From the NCBI GenBank assembly GCA_946557785.1, contig CAMNTH010000011.1, positions 1-64,000 on the forward strand: a stretch of 64,000 bases of DNA. The letters are read 5' to 3'. The notes below the pieces were generated by a model. It had not been told where the DNA came from, did not search any database, and saw only the letters and a program-made list of their open reading frames with translations. Origin of the DNA: an uncultured Blautia sp. Its GTDB lineage: Bacteria; Bacillota; Clostridia; Lachnospirales; Lachnospiraceae. The translations under genes were made by a program, and so were the position numbers. This document shows, piece by piece, positions 1-8,150 of the stretch. Positions within the stretch are counted from its first letter, which is position 1, and the number at the start of each line of letters is the position of its first letter.

Positions 1-30
1 ATGTATGTAGTTTTGAAGATACAGTATAGA

Positions 31-56
31 AAACAGCTGCGAGGCTGTTTTTTTTG
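31..56 (+). terminator. Rho-independent terminator of a gene left of the window
   Basis: A 7-bp stem (31-37 with 44-50) closes a 6-nt loop and runs straight into a run of T. It ends transcription entering from the left, so the ROK gene downstream starts its own transcript. Confidence 0.75.
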
Positions 57-100
57 CCTTGTAAGGCAGGACGGATTGGAATAGAAGTCAAGAAAAGTGA

Positions 101-129
101 TTGACCAAAATCAATGGGAATGTTATTCT
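101..129 (+). promoter_or_regulatory. Promoter for the ROK kinase gene
   Basis: TTGACC (101-106), a 17-bp spacer and TATTCT (124-129) make a sigma-A-like promoter about 40 bp ahead of the GTG start at 170. Read by eye. Confidence 0.5.
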
Positions 130-169
130 TTGGCTTACAAATAGAAAACGCAAGAAAAGGAGAACGGAT

Positions 170-1123
170 GTGAAGGTATTATTTGGGGTAGATATTGGAG
201 GAACACAGATTAAAATCGGGTGTTTTTCGGAAAAAGGAATATTATTGGACAAATGGGCAGTGGACACGGATCTTTCTGAAGGCGGAAGGCGGATCATTCC
301 TGCTGTTGCAGCGGAAATCAGAAGTTATGCGTCCGGGCATCAGATTTCTTTGAAGGAAGTTGCCGGAGTGGGAATGGGAATCCCGGGGCCTGTAGATGGT
401 GACGGATATGTAAAAGTCTGTGTGAATCTTCACTGGAGGGAATTCAATCCTGTTACAGAATTACAGAAAGAAATTCCCGGAATCTGTGCGGCAGCGGAGA
501 ATGACGCAAATTTGGCAGCCCTTGGGGAATACTACTGCGGAGCAGGCAAAGGCACTTCCAGTATGATGCTGGTGACTCTTGGAACCGGAGTTGGGGGAGG
601 AATCATAATCGGAGGAAATATTATCTCAGGAGCTCATGGGATTGCAGGTGAGATTGGACATATTACTACACACATTGAAGAGTATGAAAAGTGTAACTGC
701 GGAAACATAGGATGCGTTGATCAGTTTGCATCAGCCACAGGGATGGTTCGCATTATGAAAAAATTGCTTGGAAGCGGTGAGTTTGAATCGCCTTTGCTTG
801 CTAAGAATGATTTTTCAGCAAAGGATATTTCTGAATGTGCGGAAGATGGCGATCCGGCAGCAAAGAAATGTCTGGAAATCTGCATGGGTGCCCTGGGTGA
901 GGGACTTTCTGCATTTGCCCATGCTTTTGATCCGGAGCTTTATGTGATTGGCGGCGGGGTATCAAAGGCAGGCCGAATCATAATCGATGCCATAGAAAAG
1001 GAATATGAAAAACACTTTTTCCTGATTGAAAAAGGAGCAAAGATTACCCTTGCTGTACTTGGAAATGATGCAGGAATTATCGGAGGCAGTATCCTCGCTG
1101 CAAAGCAGGCAGGATTGGCTTAA
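170..1123 (+). CDS. ROK family sugar kinase
   Basis: Predicted cytoplasmic ATP-dependent sugar kinase of the ROK family (317 aa), which phosphorylates sugars such as glucose, GlcNAc or ManNAc at C6. The N-terminus carries the phosphate-binding motif DIGGT (D8-T12). GEIGH and the zinc motif CNCGNIGC lie near residues 160-185. The usual ROK pattern has Glu after GCx, whereas this protein has Asp (GCVDQ). A reading frame extends upstream to 101, but GTG at 170 is preferred: it has AAGGAG seven bases upstream and starts with the expected MKVLFGVDIGGT. The gene faces the AraC gene across a shared hairpin and is not in the transporter operon, but its position suggests it phosphorylates the sugar released by that locus. 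GlcNAc is a guess based on the NagB/glycosylasparaginase gene. Substrate cannot be read from sequence. Confidence 0.85.
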   Translation: MKVLFGVDIGGTQIKIGCFSEKGILLDKWAVDTDLSEGGRRIIPAVAAEIRSYASGHQISLKEVAGVGMGIPGPVDGDGYVKVCVNLHWREFNPVTELQKEIPGICAAAENDANLAALGEYYCGAGKGTSSMMLVTLGTGVGGGIIIGGNIISGAHGIAGEIGHITTHIEEYEKCNCGNIGCVDQFASATGMVRIMKKLLGSGEFESPLLAKNDFSAKDISECAEDGDPAAKKCLEICMGALGEGLSAFAHAFDPELYVIGGGVSKAGRIIIDAIEKEYEKHFFLIEKGAKITLAVLGNDAGIIGGSILAAKQAGLA

Positions 1124-1138
1124 TAGAAGTTAGATTGC

Positions 1139-1192
1139 AAAAAACACGGCCGGCTTATCCACAGATGGAATGATGTGGATAAGCCGGCCGTG
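1139..1192 (-). terminator. Terminator of the AraC gene (19-bp stem)
   Basis: A 19-bp perfect stem (1145-1163 with 1174-1192) is followed on the reverse strand by six T. It sits between the convergent ROK and AraC genes. Forward transcripts would also form the hairpin, but they lack a good U-run. Confidence 0.8.
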
Positions 1193-1203
1193 CTCTTGTA
1201 ATA

Positions 1204-2133
1204 TCATTTAGGGGGAAAAAGTGTAAAGGTCTGTCCTACCTGCGTATTGAGGTGATGTTTTTTATATTCTTTTGGAGTTAGACCTGTAATTTTCTTAAAT
1301 ACCCGATAAAAATGCTGAACATTATTAAAACCGGATTCCATACTGATTTCGATTATTGGCAGGTCTGTATTCAGTAAAAGCTGCTGTGCTTCCAGGATCC
1401 GCTTGCACTGCAGATAGTTAATAAGGGAAATTCCCATGGTTCTGTGGAAAATACGGCAGATATAGGATTTGTTCAAGTAAAATTCTTCTTCCAGGATTTC
1501 CAGGGTAATATTCTGATGATAATGTTCATTAATATACCGCAGAATCTGTGCCACAGGGTTAAGAGAGCGCTGCTCCTGGTTCACTCCAGGTCTCTTTTCT
1601 GAAATAAGATAAATCTCCTGGAGGATAATGGAAGCATAGAAGGAAATAAGCTCCCGGCTTTTATAGGACGGTTCCTGCCTGCACTCATGCATGTTTTGAA
1701 AAACCCGGTTTAAATGGATATATTCCTGGGCTGACAGAGAAAGCTGGTAGCAGCCGGAATTCTGGAAAAAATGAATTGCTTTCTTATAAAGAGCCGGGCC
1801 GAATGCATTTTCAATATGCTCATGTGTAAAGTAAAACACATAGCGGATATAATTGCATGGCTGCGGATAATTCAGCTTGTGAATTTTCCGGGGAGGAATC
1901 AGAAGTATATCGTGAGATTTCAGGCTATAGCTGGAATCGTCAAGATAAGCCTCCACATTGGCAGAAACATAAAACACGATTTCGTAACATTCATGATAAT
2001 GAATCAGTGAAGTGAGTTTCTCTGTGTTGGACGTAGTTTTGTAAAGTAAATTGAAATTTTCAACGCAATCGTGATAGGAATCATTGGAAGCCTGTAGGGA
2101 AGGCTGAATGTCTGGATTTATGTTTTTTCCCAT
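1204..2133 (-). CDS. AraC family transcriptional regulator
   Basis: DNA-binding regulator of 309 aa. Residues about 40-110 look like the cupin-type sugar-sensing domain of AraC proteins (HYHECYEIVFYV, then LIPPRKIHKL). The last 100 residues are the double helix-turn-helix, with INEHYHQNITLEILEE, SYICRIFH and the second-helix signature SGFNNVQHFYRVFKK. The ATG at 2133 has GGAG eight bases upstream. The gene diverges from the solute-binding protein gene across about 200 bp, the usual place for a regulator that activates the neighbouring uptake operon when its sugar is present. The ligand is unknown but is probably the transported oligosaccharide or a breakdown product. Confidence 0.9.
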   Translation of the reverse strand: MGKNINPDIQPSLQASNDSYHDCVENFNLLYKTTSNTEKLTSLIHYHECYEIVFYVSANVEAYLDDSSYSLKSHDILLIPPRKIHKLNYPQPCNYIRYVFYFTHEHIENAFGPALYKKAIHFFQNSGCYQLSLSAQEYIHLNRVFQNMHECRQEPSYKSRELISFYASIILQEIYLISEKRPGVNQEQRSLNPVAQILRYINEHYHQNITLEILEEEFYLNKSYICRIFHRTMGISLINYLQCKRILEAQQLLLNTDLPIIEISMESGFNNVQHFYRVFKKITGLTPKEYKKHHLNTQVGQTFTLFPPK

Positions 2134-2175
2134 TTTGAATTCTCCTCAAAAAATTTGATTGTCAGATATTCAATA

Positions 2176-2204
2176 ATTATCTAATAATTAATGCAATAAT
2201 ACAA
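2176..2204 (-). promoter_or_regulatory. Promoter of the AraC gene
   Basis: On the reverse strand TTGTAT (2199-2204), 17 bp and GATAAT (2176-2181) lie about 45 bp upstream of the start. The divergent operon has no comparable -35 box, which fits activation by the regulator. The AraC binding site itself could not be recognised in the A/T-rich gap. Confidence 0.4.
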
Positions 2205-2332
2205 TGGAAAAAGAAAATGGGGCAATATATGTTAGTTTAAAAGATTTCCAGCAAAATGCGTGAAGACGGGAATGGGAATAATGTTTATAATAAATATTGC
2301 AAAAACTTATAATATAGTAAGGAGGAAGAACT

Positions 2333-3997
2333 ATGAACAGACAGAAGAAATTAGCAGGAGTGATTGCTGGCTTGTGTACAATGAGTTTAATGGTGGGGAC
2401 CGTACAGGCTGCAGCAGTAAAACCTGAGCTTCCATTGGCGGAGCCGGGAACCGAAACTCTTACAGTTGCTACTATGGATAACTGGTTTGCAACAGCAAGT
2501 TATGCAGATAACCTGCCGATTTATCAGGAACTGGAGGAGATGACAGGGGTCAAGATTGAATGGGAAGTAATTCCGATTAATGATTATGACCAGGTAATGG
2601 GGACGAGACTGGCATCAGGACAGAATCTGCCGGACATTTTTATGATTCCATGGGAAGCAAATGCAGATCAGCTTGGATTTGACGGAATTGCCATGCCCCT
2701 TAACGATTTAATCGAGGAAAATGCATATTATCTGAATATGCTGATGGACAAATATCCGGTTATCCGTTCCGGTATTACAACATCAGATGGTAACATATAT
2801 TCTTATCCTGGATTTGGAGAAGGATATGTGAACAAAGCTGAAGAAATGGAAACAGGGGAACTTGTTGATCCGGGCGCAAACCTTTGTTTGAACGTGTCTA
2901 TGATTCGGAAAGACTGGCTGGATAAGCTGGGATTGGAAGTACCTGAGACATTGGATGACTGGTACAATGTATTAAAAGCATTTAAAACACAAGATCCGAA
3001 TGGAAACGGAAAAGCAGATGAGATTCCCATCACAAGTACTTTCAACATGAGAGATATCTACCGTTTCGGTGAAGCTTTCGGACTGTACCGTGCCGGTAAT
3101 GCAGAGTGCCGATGGGGCGTAGATGAAGAAGGAAAGATCTTCTTTAAAGATACAACAGAAGAATTCAGACAGACATTGGAATTTTTGAATAAGCTTTATG
3201 CAGAAGGCTTGCTGGATCCGGAATATGCAACTGCAGGATATGATAAAACAACAGAGAAGATTAACCGTGATCTTCTTGGCGCAGTAGCAAGTGACTGGAT
3301 GTCAAACATTGGTACTTATAATGCAAATTTGAAGACCGCCGGTGTTGAGGATGCAAATTGGGTTCCTGTAAAACCGATCTTAAATCCGGACGGTGAATCC
3401 AAGATCATGAACCGCTGGTCAGTATGGAAAACAGCAGCCATCTCCAAAGACTGCAAGAATCCGGAACTGGCTATGAAATGGCTGGATTTCCAATGCTTAT
3501 CTGCACAGGGTGTTGCATTGTCTAACTATGGAGTAGAAGGCGTCAGCTATACAAAAGGGGAGGACGGCATAATTGCTTTAACAGAAACAGCTACCAATAA
3601 TCCGGACGGAATCGGACCTCAGGAATATCTTCGCTCTTTAGGTGCGTGGGGTCAGCTTCCTTATCCTCAGGCAAAAGAAGGATACGAAGTACTTTGGGCA
3701 GACCAGTCTGGTATAGTAGAATTTGGACAGAGCTTTGCAGCAGACCAGGTACTGGATCCATTCCCGAATAATGGAACAAAGGCAAATCTGCCATTTACAG
3801 ATGAGGAAAACGACATCCGTTCTGAATTTGAAACAATCATTGAAACATACTGTGACGAGATGGCTATTAAGTTCATAGAAGGAAAAGAATCTTTAGATAA
3901 ATTTGATGAATATGTGGCAACTCTTGAGTCCTATGGTCTTGCAGAACTTTTGAAAATCCATCAGGCAGCATATGAAAGATTTTTAGGAGAATCATAA
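2333..3997 (+). CDS. Extracellular sugar-binding protein of an LplA-type ABC importer
   Basis: Secreted solute-binding protein of the large family-1 type (554 aa, typical of LplA/YtcQ proteins). The first 26 residues form a Sec signal peptide ending TVQA. The only nearby cysteine (GLC) is not a proper lipobox, so cleavage by signal peptidase I rather than lipidation is predicted, which is unusual for a Gram-positive binding protein. The start ATG follows TAAGGAGGAAGAACT. The body has family features such as the N-terminal strand TLTVATMDNW and DPNGNGKADEIPITS, which resembles a calcium loop. It delivers its ligand to the two permeases encoded next. The family binds complex plant or host oligosaccharides; the ligand here is unknown. 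Confidence 0.9.
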   Translation: MNRQKKLAGVIAGLCTMSLMVGTVQAAAVKPELPLAEPGTETLTVATMDNWFATASYADNLPIYQELEEMTGVKIEWEVIPINDYDQVMGTRLASGQNLPDIFMIPWEANADQLGFDGIAMPLNDLIEENAYYLNMLMDKYPVIRSGITTSDGNIYSYPGFGEGYVNKAEEMETGELVDPGANLCLNVSMIRKDWLDKLGLEVPETLDDWYNVLKAFKTQDPNGNGKADEIPITSTFNMRDIYRFGEAFGLYRAGNAECRWGVDEEGKIFFKDTTEEFRQTLEFLNKLYAEGLLDPEYATAGYDKTTEKINRDLLGAVASDWMSNIGTYNANLKTAGVEDANWVPVKPILNPDGESKIMNRWSVWKTAAISKDCKNPELAMKWLDFQCLSAQGVALSNYGVEGVSYTKGEDGIIALTETATNNPDGIGPQEYLRSLGAWGQLPYPQAKEGYEVLWADQSGIVEFGQSFAADQVLDPFPNNGTKANLPFTDEENDIRSEFETIIETYCDEMAIKFIEGKESLDKFDEYVATLESYGLAELLKIHQAAYERFLGES

Positions 3998-4017
3998 TCA
4001 ACAGCTTTGATTTTAAA

Positions 4018-4047
4018 CGGAAAGTATGGACAAATCCATACTTTCCG
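4018..4047 (+). other. Intercistronic hairpin between binding protein and permeases
   Basis: A perfect 13-bp stem (4018-4030 with 4035-4047) with loop CAAA lies 20 bp after the binding-protein stop. No clear U-run follows, so it is more likely an mRNA 3'-end stabiliser or weak attenuator than a full terminator. Confidence 0.7.
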
Positions 4048-4076
4048 GGTATTTTACAGAGAAAAGAGGAATGTAT

Positions 4077-5021
4077 ATGAAGAAAAAACAAAAATGTGCA
4101 TGCAGTATTCAAAAAACGCCTCTTCGAAAATTGATTTATAGGGACAGGCATCTGCTGGTTATGTGCATTCCCCTGATATTATTCTTTTTGATATTTGCAT
4201 ATTTACCAATGGCGGGTTTGTCTTTGGCTTTTGTAGATTATAAGCCTGTACTGGGAATTGGAGGATCTCCTTTTGTGGGATTGGAAAATTTCGAAAAGGT
4301 GTTCCGTAATCCATTTTTTCCAAGATTATTAAAAAATACATTTTTGATCGGAATGGAAACACTTGTGTGGAGCTTTCCAATACCTATTCTTTTTGCACTG
4401 GCTGTGAATGAAATCCGAAACAGAAAGTTCCAGAAAGTAATTCAGACCATCAGCTATATGCCATATTTTATCTCTATTGTGGTAATCGTGGGCTTGCTGT
4501 CCAACTTCCTTTCCCCTACGGTTGGCGTAATCAACCAGGTTTATTCTGCAATTACCGGAAATGATCCAATTAGCTTTATGACAGAACCGAAATATTTTCG
4601 AACGATATATGTTGTGAGCCATATCTGGCAGACCTTTGGCTGGAATTCTATTATCTATTTAGCTGCATTGGCAGGAGTGGATATTGCATTATATGAAAGT
4701 GCGAAGGTGGACGGTGCAAACCGATTGCAGCAGATGATCCACATCACACTTCCTTGTATCATGCCGACGATCATTATCATGCTGATCCTGAATATGGGAA
4801 ATATCATGAGCGTTGGATTTGAAAAAATTATTCTGATGTATTCACCGTCAACCTATGAGGTAGCGGATGTGATTTCAACATACACTTACAGACGCGGAAT
4901 CGTACAGTCGGATTATAGCTTTGGAACTGCGATCGGCCTTTTTAATTCCGCAATCAATATGATGTTTATTGTAGGTGCAAACTGGTTTAGCAAAAAATTC
5001 AGTGATACATCATTGTGGTAA
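4077..5021 (+). CDS. ABC sugar permease, LplB type
   Basis: Inner-membrane subunit (314 aa) of a carbohydrate importer (CUT1 class, LplB-like). Several hydrophobic segments are visible, starting at about residue 28 (MCIPLILFFLIFAYLP). The EAA loop that docks the ATPase is present as YESAKVDGANRLQQMI followed by HITLPCIMP. The frame is open from 4026, but ATG 4077 has AGAGG at the right distance, while ATG 4071 abuts the ribosome-binding site. It pairs with the next gene as a heterodimeric channel. No ATP-binding subunit is encoded anywhere in the locus, so a shared MsmX-type ATPase encoded elsewhere must power it, as known for LplABC-type systems. Confidence 0.9.
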   Translation: MKKKQKCACSIQKTPLRKLIYRDRHLLVMCIPLILFFLIFAYLPMAGLSLAFVDYKPVLGIGGSPFVGLENFEKVFRNPFFPRLLKNTFLIGMETLVWSFPIPILFALAVNEIRNRKFQKVIQTISYMPYFISIVVIVGLLSNFLSPTVGVINQVYSAITGNDPISFMTEPKYFRTIYVVSHIWQTFGWNSIIYLAALAGVDIALYESAKVDGANRLQQMIHITLPCIMPTIIIMLILNMGNIMSVGFEKIILMYSPSTYEVADVISTYTYRRGIVQSDYSFGTAIGLFNSAINMMFIVGANWFSKKFSDTSLW

Positions 5022-5032
5022 AGGAGGAAAAG

Positions 5033-5923
5033 ATGAAGAGAAAAACAAAGCAAAGCTTTAGTGACAGAATGTATATGATCATCGTATGTATCTTTGTGAT
5101 CATCTGTACCTTTATTGCACTGTATCCCATGGTTTATACCTTAAGCATGTCAATCAGCGGAGCGGAGCATGTGGCAAAAAATGATATATTCTTTTTCCCC
5201 AAGGGATTTTCTACTCAGGCATATGAACTTGTTTTTCAGGATAAAGAGATCTGGGGAGCATACATGAATACCATTTGGTACACAGTGGTGGGAACGGTTT
5301 TGAGCGTGGTGCTGACTATGATATCTGCATATCCCTTATCACGCAGGAGATTTTTCCTCAGAAGAAAGCTGATGTTATTCGTAATGTTTACCATGTATTT
5401 CAGCGGCGGACTGATCCCTATGTTTCTTCTGATAAATAAGATCGGCCTTTACAACAGCAGATGGTCATGTATTATGCCATATCTTATCAGTGCGTGGAAC
5501 CTGATCGTGTGCAAGAGTTTTCTGGAAAGCATTCCGGAGACATTGGAAGAGGCGGCGGCTATTGACGGAGCGTCTCCTTATACCACTTTTGCAAGGATTT
5601 TCCTGCCGTTGTCCAAACCGATTATTGCAGTTATGACGCTGTATTACGCTGTAGGACAATGGAATGGTTACTTTGCTGCAATGATGTATTTGCCTGATGC
5701 AGATAAACATCCTATTCAGATGTATTTAAGAAAGATTCTAATTCTGTCAAATACCCAGTCTTCCATGGGGGGATCTTCCATGGGAGGATTTGAGAGGAGT
5801 TTGGCTACACAGCAGTTAAAATATGCCGTGATCATTGTTACGATTCTTCCGATCCTTGCCATTTACCCCTTTGTACAGAAATATTTTGTAAAGGGTGTTA
5901 TGATAGGATCTATTAAGGAGTAG
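5033..5923 (+). CDS. ABC sugar permease, LplC/YtcP type
   Basis: Second membrane subunit of the importer (296 aa, MalG-like). It has an N-terminal membrane segment (MIIVCIFVIICTFIALYPM), the EAA loop LEEAAAIDGASPYTTFARIF followed by LPLSKPI, and the terminal KYFVKGVMIGSIKE typical of LplC/YtcP proteins. An in-frame TTG exists at 5015, but ATG 5033 follows AAAGGAGG and leaves an 11-bp gap to the previous stop, so it is preferred. It acts with the LplB-type partner and the secreted binding protein. Confidence 0.9.
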   Translation: MKRKTKQSFSDRMYMIIVCIFVIICTFIALYPMVYTLSMSISGAEHVAKNDIFFFPKGFSTQAYELVFQDKEIWGAYMNTIWYTVVGTVLSVVLTMISAYPLSRRRFFLRRKLMLFVMFTMYFSGGLIPMFLLINKIGLYNSRWSCIMPYLISAWNLIVCKSFLESIPETLEEAAAIDGASPYTTFARIFLPLSKPIIAVMTLYYAVGQWNGYFAAMMYLPDADKHPIQMYLRKILILSNTQSSMGGSSMGGFERSLATQQLKYAVIIVTILPILAIYPFVQKYFVKGVMIGSIKE

Positions 5924-5933
5924 GAGGCTGGAG

Positions 5934-7004
5934 ATGAGATACTATACTACACAGGAACATTTTGAACAAATTTTCGCAGATACCTTCCGAAGCCACGAAT
6001 TTCATGCTAAAACACAAGAAGAATATCATATTTGGAGCAGGGCTTTCAGAGAAAAGCTCCATGAGCTCTTGGGAACAAACCAGATGCACACCTGCCCTGC
6101 AGATCCAAAGATTCTGGAAAGCATCCAGTGTGACGGGTATGTTCGGAAAAAAATGCTGATCCACACGGAGAAGGATGTTATCATGCCATTTTACATGCTG
6201 ATCCCAAACGGACTGAGGGAAGGGGAAAAAAGAAGCGCGGTAATTGCCTGCCACGGGCATTCCAGCAACGGCAAAGAATCCGTAGCAGGTGTACGCAGGA
6301 TAAAAGCCATTTCCCAGACAATAGATCACTATGATTATAATTACGGGGAAGTTTTTGCTCAAAAAGGATATATCGTATTTGCTCCGGATGCCAGAGGCTT
6401 CGGAGAGCGAAGAGAACGATATGACCATGGAACAGAGTCTGAAAGGCTGCTTTCTTCTTCCTGTTCTTATCTCCATGTAATGGCAGTGTCTCTGGGACAG
6501 ACAGTTATGGGAATGTGGCTGTGGGATCTGATGCGCCTTGCAGATTTTGCATTATCCTGTGACTGCGTGAATGGTCATATTGGCTGTGCAGGGCTGTCCG
6601 GAGGGGGGATGCAGTCTCTGTGGCTTGCCGCTATGGATACAAGAATGGAATGCAGCATAGTCAGCGGTTATTTTTATGGTTATCTTCAGTCCCTGCTGAT
6701 CAATTATAATTGTCTGTGCAACTATGTTCCGGATCTTTGGAAGGTAGCGGATATCGGTGACATTGGAGCACTGATTTGTCCAAGACCGGTATTGATCGAA
6801 ACAGGAAACCAGGATGACCTGAATGGAAAAGACGGCCTTGACAATGTATATCCCCAGGTGGAAACCGTCAGAAAAGCCATGGGATTGTTTGATGCGCAGC
6901 AGAACCTGTATCATGATGTTTTTGAAGGCGAGCATAAGTGGAATGGAAAAAAGGCATTTGACTGGATGATATCTCATATGCCGCCTGTGGAGGAAAACAG
7001 ATGA
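5934..7004 (+). CDS. Cytoplasmic alpha/beta hydrolase, acetyl-esterase-like
   Basis: Predicted serine hydrolase of 356 aa without signal peptide. The oxyanion region is IACHGHSSNGKES and the nucleophile elbow is GLSGGGMQS with S222. D294 or D295 (GNQDDLNG) and H334 (EHKWNG) complete a plausible triad. Overall it resembles the esterase/dienelactone-hydrolase-like group that includes Abhydrolase_7 and acetyl-xylan-esterase relatives. It is in the operon, 10 bp after the permease stop, and its stop overlaps the next start (ATGA). A role in removing an acetyl or other ester group from the imported sugar is likely by context. A deacetylase acting on an N-acetyl group cannot be excluded but is not typical of the fold. 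Confidence 0.7.
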   Translation: MRYYTTQEHFEQIFADTFRSHEFHAKTQEEYHIWSRAFREKLHELLGTNQMHTCPADPKILESIQCDGYVRKKMLIHTEKDVIMPFYMLIPNGLREGEKRSAVIACHGHSSNGKESVAGVRRIKAISQTIDHYDYNYGEVFAQKGYIVFAPDARGFGERRERYDHGTESERLLSSSCSYLHVMAVSLGQTVMGMWLWDLMRLADFALSCDCVNGHIGCAGLSGGGMQSLWLAAMDTRMECSIVSGYFYGYLQSLLINYNCLCNYVPDLWKVADIGDIGALICPRPVLIETGNQDDLNGKDGLDNVYPQVETVRKAMGLFDAQQNLYHDVFEGEHKWNGKKAFDWMISHMPPVEENR

Positions 7005-8140
7005 CATCTAAGGAAAGAGTTTTAAAGATGATCCGGCATGAAGAGCCGGACCGTGTGCCTGTGGGAGAATGGGGCATTGACCATGACCATGTTTCAAAGA
7101 TCCTAGGCAAACATACTTACTGGAGAAACAGAAAAGATACTACCCTTGCCCTTTGGGATAATCGGCGGGATGAAGTTGTGGAAAGCATGAAAGAGGACTA
7201 CAGTGCCCTGATTGAAAAATTGGACTATGATATTGTAACCGTGGAGCTGGTGCCGCCTAAAAGCCATCATGTGGAAAAAAAGCCAAAAGAAATCGCACCA
7301 GGTGTATGGGAGGATGAAAAAGGTGGAATCTGGAAATATGCAGCCAGCAATGATTCCATTATGTATGTTTCCAAAAGAGAGGGAAAGGAAGAGCTTACAG
7401 ATGAGGACGTACAGCGTGCAATAGAAAAGTGGAGCAATATAGATGAATCCAGATTTGAGCTGATTGATTACTGCTGTGATAAATTCGGCAAAGACCGTGC
7501 GATTCTTTGCAGGGATGTAAATATTTATACGCCGCTGTTTGAAGCATTTGAAGGAGATTTTGATTCTGATCTTATGCGTACGCTGCTTTGTCCTGAGGAA
7601 ATAGAGAAGCTTCGCCCTGCCTGTTATGCATATAATCAAAAGCTGATTGAGCATTGCAAAAAAAAGGGCGTCACTATTATGATGCAGGGCCAGGATTTTG
7701 GGATGAGCACAGGCTGTATGTATAATCCTGAGAGTATCCGTGATATTTTTATGCCGGTTATGACCAAGGTAAATAAAGACATTACGGATGCAGGAATGAT
7801 ACCATTTTATCACTGCTGCGGAAGAATCTGGGATATTATGGATGACTTTGTTAAGGCAGGCTATAAAGGCTACCAGTCCATACAGGAAAGCGTAGGGATG
7901 GATAATAAGACCGTAAAAGAAAAATATGGAGATGTTTTAACCTTATGGACGGGTGTGCAGTGTGAAACTTTGGTGGAAGGAAGCCGTGAACAGGTGGAAA
8001 AAGAAGTACTGAGAAATTTGGAGCTTTTGATGCCGGGTGGGGGATACCTGTTCGGATCCACCAATTCCGTACAGTTTGGTGCAAAGACAGACAATTATCT
8101 TCGAGCACTGGAGCTGGTGAGAGAAAAAGGCGTTTATTAG
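7001..8140 (+). CDS. URO-D/MtaA-superfamily protein of a sugar operon
   Basis: A 379-aa protein of the uroporphyrinogen decarboxylase fold (N-terminal signature HEEPDRVPVGEW). This superfamily includes true HemE and the cobamide methyltransferases MtaA and CmuA. It is not HemE by context: no heme genes are near. H271-x-C273 (YHCCGR) matches the position of the His-x-Cys zinc site of MtaA-type enzymes, and C321 might be a third ligand, though it is closer than in MtaA. The start overlaps the preceding stop by four bases, so the two genes are coupled. URO-D-like genes recur in Clostridial carbohydrate operons without known function. Demethylation of a methylated sugar is one idea, but no corrinoid protein is encoded here. 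Confidence 0.7.
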   Translation: MTSKERVLKMIRHEEPDRVPVGEWGIDHDHVSKILGKHTYWRNRKDTTLALWDNRRDEVVESMKEDYSALIEKLDYDIVTVELVPPKSHHVEKKPKEIAPGVWEDEKGGIWKYAASNDSIMYVSKREGKEELTDEDVQRAIEKWSNIDESRFELIDYCCDKFGKDRAILCRDVNIYTPLFEAFEGDFDSDLMRTLLCPEEIEKLRPACYAYNQKLIEHCKKKGVTIMMQGQDFGMSTGCMYNPESIRDIFMPVMTKVNKDITDAGMIPFYHCCGRIWDIMDDFVKAGYKGYQSIQESVGMDNKTVKEKYGDVLTLWTGVQCETLVEGSREQVEKEVLRNLELLMPGGGYLFGSTNSVQFGAKTDNYLRALELVREKGVY

Positions 8141-8150
8141 GGAGGAGATT

